Below are positions 1 to 4,962 of a stretch of 8,675 bases of DNA, in pieces. This stretch comes from a bacterium (GTDB lineage Bacteria > Electryoneota > RPQS01). How positions within the stretch are numbered: the first letter of the stretch is position 1; each line of letters begins with the position of its first letter. The position numbers were made by a program, and so were the translations under genes. Below the pieces are notes generated by a model. That model worked only from the letters and a program-made list of their open reading frames with translations, did not search any database and had not been told where the DNA came from. The stretch lies in assembly GCA_028711875.1 (NCBI GenBank), contig JAQTRJ010000070.1:1-8675 (forward strand), given 5' to 3'.

Positions 1-578
1 ACCGCGAATGCTGCGCCGCTGATCGCCGGAGTGTGAAAAGGGGAAGTCTTACCAGCATATCCAGAAACAATCCTGCGGAGGCCATTCAACGCCTGCCGGG
101 GACGGAGGATGGTCTTCAGTTCGGGGAGGTAGTTCAGAAACTCACGGGGCAGCGAGGGAAACTGAAAGGTCGAATCCTGCGGCTCGCCATCCGTGTAGGT
201 CAGAGTGGCTCCCACCACTCCCGCCGACGGCTTGTCCCGTAAAAAGTCCAGAATCCGAGGCAGCGTTCGCCGCGGCATCAGCGTGTCGGGATTAAGCGCC
301 AGCACGATCCCCCCGCCCGCCGCTGAAAATCCGCGATTCAGTCCGGCCGCGAAACCCAGATTCTCCGTCAGGGCGATCAGGCGAACCTCAGGAAACTCCG
401 ATCGAATCCACTCCACCGATCCGTCGCGGGATGCGTTGTCTATCACAATCACCTCGAAATCCGCCTCATCACGGACGCGCCGAAGCGAGCGTAAACATCC
501 CTCGATGACTTCCCGCCCGTTGAAACAGACGATCAGAATGGAGAGTTCCGGGGAAGGCCTGATGGAGTCGGATTTCAT
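1..578 (-). CDS. GT2 family glycosyltransferase, partial (3' end beyond window)
   Basis: Transfers a sugar from a nucleotide-sugar donor, probably in making a surface polysaccharide, O-antigen or glycolipid at the cytoplasmic face of the membrane. I translated 192 codons without a stop up to the window edge. The GT-A fold signatures are in order: beta-strand LSILIVCFNG (residues 12-21), nucleotide-binding VIDNASRDGS (45-54), ENLGFAAGLNRG (72-83), and LALNPDT (93-99), which stands where many members have the metal-binding DxD region. ISGAAFA (186-192) matches the start of the acceptor-side region. This order resembles the WbbL-like rhamnosyltransferase branch, but donor and acceptor cannot be told. 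The family usually has about 280-330 residues, so roughly a third is missing. The ATG at 578 is the first possible start, because an in-frame TAA lies three codons upstream. No Shine-Dalgarno motif is visible. A strong terminator separates it from the preceding operon, so it is probably its own transcription unit. Confidence 0.9.
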   Translation of the reverse strand, partial: MKSDSIRPSPELSILIVCFNGREVIEGCLRSLRRVRDEADFEVIVIDNASRDGSVEWIRSEFPEVRLIALTENLGFAAGLNRGFSAAGGGIVLALNPDTLMPRRTLPRILDFLRDKPSAGVVGATLTYTDGEPQDSTFQFPSLPREFLNYLPELKTILRPRQALNGLRRIVSGYAGKTSPFHTPAISGAAFA

Positions 579-584
579 GGAGAG

Positions 585-615
585 TTAATATGCACGCTTT
601 CCGTTTTCCATGCAA
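585..615 (-). promoter_or_regulatory. Possible promoter for the glycosyltransferase, close to leaderless
   Basis: Read on the minus strand, TTGCAT (615-610) resembles a -35 box, and TATTAA (590-585) or the overlapping CATATT (592-587) resembles a -10 box, with 19 or 17 nt between. TATTAA ends only 6 nt before the ATG at 578, so transcription would begin at or next to the start codon. This fits the lack of a ribosome binding site. It rests on short motifs only. Confidence 0.3.
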
Positions 616-636
616 GTCCGTTGGATGAATCAGGCC

Positions 637-665
637 AAAAAAAACGCGGCGCCTGCGCACCGCGT
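637..665 (-). terminator. Intrinsic (rho-independent) terminator of the sigma-factor operon
   Basis: On the minus strand the stem CGCGGTGC pairs with GCGCCGCG around a GCAG loop, with one U.G pair and an extra A-U pair at the base. Eight consecutive T follow directly (644-637). It lies about 95 nt after the stop of the Spy-like gene and ahead of the glycosyltransferase, in the right orientation to end the operon. There is no matching T-run on the other strand, so it is one-directional. Confidence 0.88.
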
Positions 666-674
666 GCCAAATCA

Positions 675-747
675 TCGTCATTCCGGACGCCCGCCGTCCT
701 CATTATCATTTGCCACACACACTCCGGCGGGTCGTCCAGAATGACGA
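675..747 (-). repeat. Inverted-repeat hairpin element, copy 1
   Basis: Arms 747-725 and 696-675 pair over 22 bp on the minus strand, with one U.G pair and one bulged A after GGACG; the loop is 28 nt (724-697). The outer part ATTC-TGGACG is shared with copies 2 and 3 near 3690-3852. This copy extends its stem outward by five more pairs (TCGTC/GACGA). It begins 13 nt after the stop of the Spy-like gene and lies before the terminator at 637-665. The loop is too large, and no T-run follows, for it to be an intrinsic terminator itself. It could be an mRNA 3'-end stabiliser or a REP-like or MITE-like repeat. Confidence 0.8.
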
Positions 748-760
748 GACTTCTAAAAGA

Positions 761-1336
761 CTAATCCCGCCGCCCGCGTGGACGGTCGCGACCCTTCTCG
801 TCGCCCAGTCTCGCCCCACGCCGCTCTTCAATGAATTGGTGAATCCGCCGCGGCAGCTCATCCATCAGGATCGAACAGCGCGATACCTGTTGGGGCGTGA
901 GAAACGCTCCCACGTCCGTCAGCAGCTTCCGCTTCATGTCGGAGATCCGCCGTTCGCTTTCCATCTGCTGCGTGAGCAGGTTGTCCACCTGGGTCTTGTC
1001 GGCTTCCGGATTGTGCGACAGCTCGTCCATCTCCGCGCGCCGTTTGTGCTGTTCCCGCATCAGTCCCTCAGCTTCGTTCTGAAACTGCCGGAACACCGGG
1101 AAGAACTTCTCGGCCTGCTCGGGAGTCAGATCGAGTTCCGTGGCGAACTTGCCGATGATCACCGTCTCCATTTTTTCCCGCTCCCATCGCGGCGGTTGAT
1201 CCGGCGGCGGCGCGCCCGGACCATCCGACTCGTCCGGCGCGGGCTGCGCCCACGACGCGCCGACCAGCAGAAACGCGGCCAGCACGGTCAGAACAGCGAA
1301 CGACCGCTTAGAAAAAATGTGTCGCTTCAAGTTCAC
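761..1336 (-). CDS. Spy/CpxP-like periplasmic protein (LTxxQ family)
   Basis: A secreted 191-residue protein. Residues 1-30 form a signal peptide: a basic start, a hydrophobic stretch FAVLTVLAAFLLVGA, and probable cleavage after SWA. A Pro/Asp-rich linker (31-50) leads to a mainly helical, charged domain with two LTxxQ-type motifs, LTPEQ (70-74) and LTPQQ (146-150). This is the signature of the Spy/CpxP/CnrX group, whose members are periplasmic chaperones or stress and metal sensors. The C-terminus is rich in Arg and Asp. The start is GTG, with GGAGG (1347-1343) six nt upstream. The gene overlaps the 3' end of the anti-sigma gene by 29 nt, which suggests coupled translation. As last gene of a sigma/anti-sigma operon it is probably either a sensor for that system or an effector of it. 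The family is fairly clear; the exact role is inferred. Confidence 0.8.
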   Translation of the reverse strand: MNLKRHIFSKRSFAVLTVLAAFLLVGASWAQPAPDESDGPGAPPPDQPPRWEREKMETVIIGKFATELDLTPEQAEKFFPVFRQFQNEAEGLMREQHKRRAEMDELSHNPEADKTQVDNLLTQQMESERRISDMKRKLLTDVGAFLTPQQVSRCSILMDELPRRIHQFIEERRGARLGDEKGRDRPRGRRD

Positions 1337-1919
1337 TGATTACCTCCACAAGGTCTTGGGATTCGAGACTGAGCAAGACATCCGTAAGGGGCTGGCTGTT
1401 GGCGGCATTGGACTCCCACACCTCCGTCACGGAGGCCACGTCCAGATAGACGGCGAGCGTTTCGGCGGGGACTTCGCTCGCCGCGAGGGTCTCCATGTCC
1501 AACACGGCCACCGGATCGGTCACCGCCGCGTAGTCCGCCACCGGGGAATCGGTCAGAAGAGACGGTGCGCCGCCGGGCCGCCAAATCCGCAGGCTCAGCA
1601 CCGCCGCGATCAGCATCACTCCCACCGTCGCACTCGACAAGATCAGCCGCGCGCTTCCGAAAACTCCCCGCGCCCGCTTCGGCGATTGCGCGCGTTCGAT
1701 CCGCTCCCGCACCGCCGTCAGGAACATCGCGTCCGTGCTCACCGGTGCAGCCAGCACGCTTTCACTCGACACGATGTTCCACCGGCGGCATTCCTTCAGC
1801 GCGCGCGCCACGTCAGCGTCGTTCGCCGCCAGAAGTTCGGCTTGCACGAGCAGGTCCCCGTCCACGGTGTCCAGCGGTTCGAGCAGAGCTTCCAGGATAT
1901 TTTGACGCGTGTACTTCAT
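1308..1919 (-). CDS. Single-pass membrane protein, probable anti-sigma factor
   Basis: A 203-residue protein directly after an ECF sigma gene. Residues 1-50 are helical and acidic, with a lone Cys at 44; a linker follows, then one hydrophobic segment (about 91-110) after a basic stretch, and an approximately 90-residue acidic domain probably in the periplasm. This cytoplasm-membrane-periplasm layout, next to a sigma factor, is typical of anti-sigma factors that hold the sigma factor at the membrane. I see no HxxxCxxC zinc motif, so it is not a standard zinc-binding anti-sigma domain; the call rests mostly on topology and position. I chose the ATG at 1919. An in-frame ATG at 1997 would add 26 residues of atypical sequence next to an intergenic hairpin. 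Neither start has a clear ribosome binding site. The 3' end overlaps the Spy-like gene by 29 nt. Confidence 0.68.
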   Translation of the reverse strand: MKYTRQNILEALLEPLDTVDGDLLVQAELLAANDADVARALKECRRWNIVSSESVLAAPVSTDAMFLTAVRERIERAQSPKRARGVFGSARLILSSATVGVMLIAAVLSLRIWRPGGAPSLLTDSPVADYAAVTDPVAVLDMETLAASEVPAETLAVYLDVASVTEVWESNAANSQPLTDVLLSLESQDLVEVISELEATHFF

Positions 1920-2003
1920 GATGTGGTCTTTTCGCGGCGGTATCGCAGTGCTGGCTCCTGAACGAAGTGAAAGATCGCAGCAGACTTGCACTTTCATCGC
2001 GGT

Positions 2004-2023
2004 GTCGGCTGCTTGCAGCCGAC
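2004..2023 (-). repeat. Short perfect hairpin between sigma and anti-sigma genes
   Basis: GTCGGCTGC and GCAGCCGAC form a perfect 9-bp inverted repeat around two bases (in practice 8 bp with a four-base loop). It begins 8 nt after the sigma-factor stop codon. No T-run follows on the minus strand, so it is not an intrinsic terminator. It may affect the ratio of sigma to anti-sigma through mRNA processing or partial transcription stop, or be part of an interspersed repeat. Confidence 0.75.
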
Positions 2024-2031
2024 CCGCTCAC

Positions 2032-2595
2032 CTATTCTTTGCCTTCGAGATACGGCCCCAGCGTCTTCCGCAGTTTCCGCACCGCCTGAAAATAGTTGGC
2101 CTTGATCGTTCCTTCGTCGCGATCCATGATCTTGGCGATCTCCGCGTGCGGCAGACGCTGAAAGTGCCGCAGAATGAACACCGCCCGCTGCTTTTCCGGA
2201 AGCTCGGCGATTGCGGCTCGTGCGTGGACCGAAAGCTCGGTGCGCTCGAGTTCTTCATCGGGGCGTTCCCGGTGCGACGTCGCCTGCTGCACCTGTTCGA
2301 GTCCGAAAAACGAGCGGGTCTTGCGCTGTCGGAGCACGTTCAGACTCAGATTCACCGCAATGCGATAGAGCCACGTGTAAAACGCCGAATCGCCGCGAAA
2401 TCCCCCGATGGACTGATAGGCCCGAACGAATACCTCCTGAGTGATGTCCTCCGCCTCGTCGGCATTGCCGATCATCCCGGCGATCGTGATCTGCACGTTG
2501 CGCCGATGGCGAAGGACTAACTCATTGAAAGCCCGTTCGTTACCACCTCGAAACTCCCGAACAAGCTCCAGATCGCTGGGAGGCTCCGCTGTCAA
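2032..2595 (-). CDS. ECF-type RNA polymerase sigma factor (RpoE-like)
   Basis: Directs RNA polymerase to a set of stress-response promoters. The 187 residues hold both conserved ECF regions. Sigma-2 (about 20-90) includes DEAEDITQEVFVRAYQSI (46-63) for core binding and the FRGDSAFYTWLYRIAVN stretch (66-82) for -10 recognition. Sigma-4 (about 127-178) has LPEKQRAVFILRHFQRLPHA and a helix-turn-helix EIAKIMDRDEGTIKANYFQA for -35 recognition. Length is normal and there is no extra C-terminal domain. The start is TTG at 2595: the only in-frame stop upstream is the TAA of the preceding gene, and no ATG occurs before the sigma-2 core. The ribosome binding site is weak. The gene lies 36 nt after the PorV-like gene and 112 nt before the probable anti-sigma gene, so regulation by sequestration at the membrane is likely. 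Confidence 0.93.
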   Translation of the reverse strand: MTAEPPSDLELVREFRGGNERAFNELVLRHRRNVQITIAGMIGNADEAEDITQEVFVRAYQSIGGFRGDSAFYTWLYRIAVNLSLNVLRQRKTRSFFGLEQVQQATSHRERPDEELERTELSVHARAAIAELPEKQRAVFILRHFQRLPHAEIAKIMDRDEGTIKANYFQAVRKLRKTLGPYLEGKE

Positions 2596-2631
2596 CGCTT
2601 CATCTCTGAGACAAGGGAGTTTTCGATTGGT

Positions 2632-3576
2632 TTAATCACGAGCCGTGCGGCCCGCCGGAAAAGTCGTGGACAGGCCAAAACGGTGCAAATATCCCACTTC
2701 ACCCTGAGAAGTCAAGGCATAATCAAAGGTCAGCGTACTCGCGTGGATTCCAATCCCGCATGAAAAGCCAGCCAATGCGTCGCGATCAAGCCCAACCCGC
2801 TGATCCAGCCCCACGGAATTGTACCCGAGACGGCCCTGCACATACTTCGAGAAGTCCACCTCAAGACCTCCCGCCCCGCGCAGGTCGTCCGCTTCCGTGT
2901 AATCCCCCGAGAATGAGAAGCGCACCGGCAGATGCTCGAGCGGAGCCGACAGCCCAAGCCGATAGGTCGTGGGCAGCGGATCCTTCTCTTCGAGAAACGC
3001 CGCCGTGGCGAAACCCAGATGGAAAACGCCCACCCCCACGCTCCAGTCGTGATAGCCCGTGTGATAAAGAACTCCCATGTCCATCGCCACCGCCGAAGCG
3101 GTGTAGCTGTCAATCGTGCAGTTCAGGTATTTCAGCGAGACACCGCCGCTGAGATTTTCCCGCAGTCCGCGCGCCGCGGAAGCGGTCACCAGCACGTCCG
3201 ACGCGCCGAACTCGCCCTGTTTTTCGCCGTACTCGCTGGCGCGGTCAAAACTGCCATAGTCGAAATACGTCAGTCCCAAGCCCACCACTCCGATCTGGCG
3301 GATCGGTCGCGCGTACGAGAGATTTCCCGAATCCAGATCCATCACGTGCTTGAAAAATCCCGCTGAGGCGATCGGATGAGACAGATCGGCCAGCCCGGCC
3401 GGATTGGAAAACAAGCTGTGCAGATCTCCGCCGACCGCGATCTGGCTTCCGCCGAGTGCGCTGCTGCGGGCGAAACCGTCGGTGCGCAGCAGTTCGAAGC
3501 CGGTCGTGCCCGGCGAACCGGCGAAAGCGGCGGTCGTCACCAGCATGAGGATCAGGATGGGATTCAGCGTTCGCAT
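2632..3576 (-). CDS. PorV/PorQ family outer-membrane protein
   Basis: A 314-residue secreted protein. Residues 1-19 form a signal peptide (hydrophobic PILILMLVTTAAF, cleavage near AFA-GS). The mature start has the family hallmark SALGGSQIAVGGDLHSLFSNPAGLA (39-63), in which NPAGLA (58-63) is most conserved. The rest is a run of alternating amphipathic strands, ending in the aromatic-rich strand GYLHRFGLSTTF (295-306), as in FadL-like beta-barrels. In Bacteroidota PorV is a shuttle protein of type IX secretion, but related proteins occur widely in the FCB group, where their role is not settled, so I give no symbol. The ATG at 3576 has GGAG seven nt upstream and starts a clean signal peptide. 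An upstream in-frame TTG at 3633 has an even stronger ribosome binding site and would add 19 residues. It heads the operon with the sigma factor. Confidence 0.82.
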   Translation of the reverse strand: MRTLNPILILMLVTTAAFAGSPGTTGFELLRTDGFARSSALGGSQIAVGGDLHSLFSNPAGLADLSHPIASAGFFKHVMDLDSGNLSYARPIRQIGVVGLGLTYFDYGSFDRASEYGEKQGEFGASDVLVTASAARGLRENLSGGVSLKYLNCTIDSYTASAVAMDMGVLYHTGYHDWSVGVGVFHLGFATAAFLEEKDPLPTTYRLGLSAPLEHLPVRFSFSGDYTEADDLRGAGGLEVDFSKYVQGRLGYNSVGLDQRVGLDRDALAGFSCGIGIHASTLTFDYALTSQGEVGYLHRFGLSTTFPAGRTARD

Positions 3577-3640
3577 GTCACGTCTCCATGAATTGTGACC
3601 GAGGATGTGGTTCAACTTCGTCCCCAATTCCAAGGGCAAT

Positions 3641-3648
3641 CTCCTCCT
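3641..3648 (-). promoter_or_regulatory. Strong Shine-Dalgarno upstream of an alternative PorV-like start
   Basis: AGGAGGAG on the minus strand lies seven nt before a TTG (3633-3631) in the same frame as the PorV-like gene. It is a better match than the GGAG (3587-3584) that serves the ATG at 3576. It could drive a longer protein or a leader peptide, or feed ribosomes to the downstream start. Confidence 0.5.
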
Positions 3649-3689
3649 GCTGACTATCGGGATAAAAAATTCCGTAAAACGACCAGGTT

Positions 3690-3762
3690 ATTCTGGACAC
3701 CGCGCGATCCCACACGCCGGAGCGTATGGATTAGTAATCGGAAAAGCGCGGGCGTCCAGAAT
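3690..3762 (-). repeat. Inverted-repeat hairpin element, copy 2
   Basis: Arms 3762-3746 and 3705-3690 pair over 16 bp on the minus strand, with one G.U pair and one bulged C within the CCC run. Inside, 3731-3707 forms a second hairpin: ATCCATACGC pairs with GCGTGTGGGAT, with one U.G pair and one bulged G. Its loop is UCCG closed by C-G, which fits the very stable UNCG tetraloop class. Both wobble pairs would be A.C mismatches on the plus strand. The outer nine to ten bases match copies 1 and 3. Confidence 0.8.
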
Positions 3763-3782
3763 CTCCCGTTGAAATGATTGTC

Positions 3783-3852
3783 ATTCTGGACACCCATTCG
3801 CCGCAATCTCGGAATTCGAAGAACATCTTCTTCCGAACGGGGCGTCCAGAAT
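3783..3852 (-). repeat. Inverted-repeat hairpin element, copy 3
   Basis: Arms 3852-3834 and 3800-3783 pair over 18 bp on the minus strand, with two G.U pairs and one bulged C after GGACGCCC, the same arm as in copies 1 and 2. An inner hairpin GAAGAA-GATG-TTCTTC (3833-3818) follows directly on the outer stem. It lies 45 nt after the stop codon of the peptidase gene and 20 nt from copy 2, in the same orientation. Confidence 0.8.
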
Positions 3853-3897
3853 CTCTTGTCCGCTTTCCCATACACCTCTCACCCGCCGCATACGGCC

Positions 3898-4962
3898 TCA
3901 GTTCCCGGCCGGTGGCTCGTCGCCAGGCGGTTCGTCTCCCGGCGAAGCCCCCTCCATGCGCTCCTGCAATCGCCCCCGCACCACCGTGTAGTTGATCGTA
4001 TAGGGCGGCGCGCTTCCGTCTGCGGGTTCCCGTACCCGGCTCTCCTCATGCTTCCATCTTTGCAAAATTCGCCGCCGCCTCAGGAATACCGCCACCCCCG
4101 CGGCCAGGACCAGCACCACGAAAGCGCTCGCGACCCACGTTTCGACGTCGCCTAAAAAGGAAATCCGGTAGTGTTTCGTGACATAGTCCAGATAGTCCGC
4201 CTCGAACGCCCCCGTCGTCAATCCGAAGATCGTGCGAAACGCTTCGTCGAACGGTTGCCCCTGCCGCACGGCATGAATTAGATTGGAAATCCCCGCCATC
4301 CCCCAGCGCTTCTCCATCCATCCAACCGCGATCGCCGCTTCCGCATAGCCCTGCCGCGCGGCTTCGTCGTTCATGCCCATCAGCCCTTCGATCCCGCGCA
4401 GGCCAAACAGCCGTCCGCTGACCGCCGCCCGCCCGATCAGGGCGTCGTCGCGATAGTCCATCTGTTCGGCCAAAACCTGAGCGAGACCTTCATCCAGCCA
4501 GCGCGGAATCTCCGCGCTCGGCGCGCCCGACTTGACCAGCAAATGAACGTATTCGTGAACCGCCGTCACGCCCAGCGAGCGGCCGTAACGTGCGTTGAAG
4601 CGCGGCGATTTCAAAATCGCGATCCCGATTTCCGGCCGCGCCAGTCCGTTGGCCCAAAGCGGAGTCCCCGCCGTAAGCCGTCGCCATTCCTCCGGCGATG
4701 GCGTAATGAGAAAGGACACGGTGTCCGCGAGCGACAATTGCAATCTCTGTTCCACGACGGGAATCCGCGTCCGCAGCACCTCCCACAGTTCCGGCACCGT
4801 CCCCGCGTCCTGGTCGCAGAAGATCACCCGAAACCGCCCCGAATCCTGCCCGAGGTATTGCCACGGCTGCGCCTCACCCCGCCCGCTGGACAAGCACAGC
4901 GCGAGCGCCGCGAGCATCACGGAATATCTAAGTAACCGTCTGAGGATCCACATCGGCGTCAA
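3898..4962 (-). CDS. Membrane-anchored gluzincin metallopeptidase (peptidase MA-like)
   Basis: A 354-residue zinc peptidase, probably acting in the periplasm. Residues 1-31 look like a signal peptide (RRLLRYSVMLAALALCLSS). The active site is HEYVH (136-140), with two zinc-binding His and the catalytic Glu137; the third ligand is probably Glu158 in WLDEGLAQ (155-162), which is the spacing and sequence of the gluzincin or peptidase-MA group. A transmembrane helix (about 276-294, VASAFVVLVLAAGVAVFL) is followed by RRRR, so the C-terminal tail of about 60 residues should be cytoplasmic; it ends in a small PGDEP repeat. The start is TTG at 4962, favoured by GGGAG (4973-4969) six nt upstream; ATG at 4953 is an alternative without a well-placed site. 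The gene overlaps priA by 35 nt, so it is probably coupled to it. The substrate is unknown. Confidence 0.8.
   Translation of the reverse strand: MTPMWILRRLLRYSVMLAALALCLSSGRGEAQPWQYLGQDSGRFRVIFCDQDAGTVPELWEVLRTRIPVVEQRLQLSLADTVSFLITPSPEEWRRLTAGTPLWANGLARPEIGIAILKSPRFNARYGRSLGVTAVHEYVHLLVKSGAPSAEIPRWLDEGLAQVLAEQMDYRDDALIGRAAVSGRLFGLRGIEGLMGMNDEAARQGYAEAAIAVGWMEKRWGMAGISNLIHAVRQGQPFDEAFRTIFGLTTGAFEADYLDYVTKHYRISFLGDVETWVASAFVVLVLAAGVAVFLRRRRILQRWKHEESRVREPADGSAPPYTINYTVVRGRLQERMEGASPGDEPPGDEPPAGN

Larger units (their letters stand above)
3577..3897. other. 321-nt intergenic region with two hairpin elements and an operon leader
   Basis: This is the longest stretch without a gene. Going along the minus strand it holds a 45-nt 3' tail of the peptidase gene, element copy 3 (3852-3783), a 20-nt spacer, element copy 2 (3762-3690), a T-rich stretch including six T at 3669-3664, and the translation signals of the PorV-like gene. 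I find no clear intrinsic terminator for the der-priA-peptidase unit, and no convincing sigma-70 promoter. Confidence 0.7.

Noticed and set aside
246..256. GTCCAGAAT in the glycosyltransferase gene as another repeat element
   Set aside because: Only nine bases match, there is no partner arm, and the bases encode an ordinary part of the protein.
710..1961. Long plus-strand open frames opposite the Spy-like and anti-sigma genes
   Set aside because: Their products are Arg/His/Pro-rich without motifs, and the minus strand has genes with signal peptides, ribosome sites and coherent operon spacing.
3650..3675. GGAATT on the minus strand (3673-3668) as an ECF -35 box for self-activation of the operon
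   Set aside because: Only a partial match, with no convincing -10 box at the expected distance. It would need a mapped start site.
3664..3705. Copy 2 plus the run of six T as an intrinsic terminator
   Set aside because: The T-run lies about 20 nt beyond the stem, too far for the usual mechanism, and the loop is large.
3690..3852. Two tandem repeat copies as a miniature CRISPR array
   Set aside because: The units are long inverted repeats with inner hairpins, not short direct repeats with unique spacers, and there are only two here and one elsewhere. No cas gene is present.
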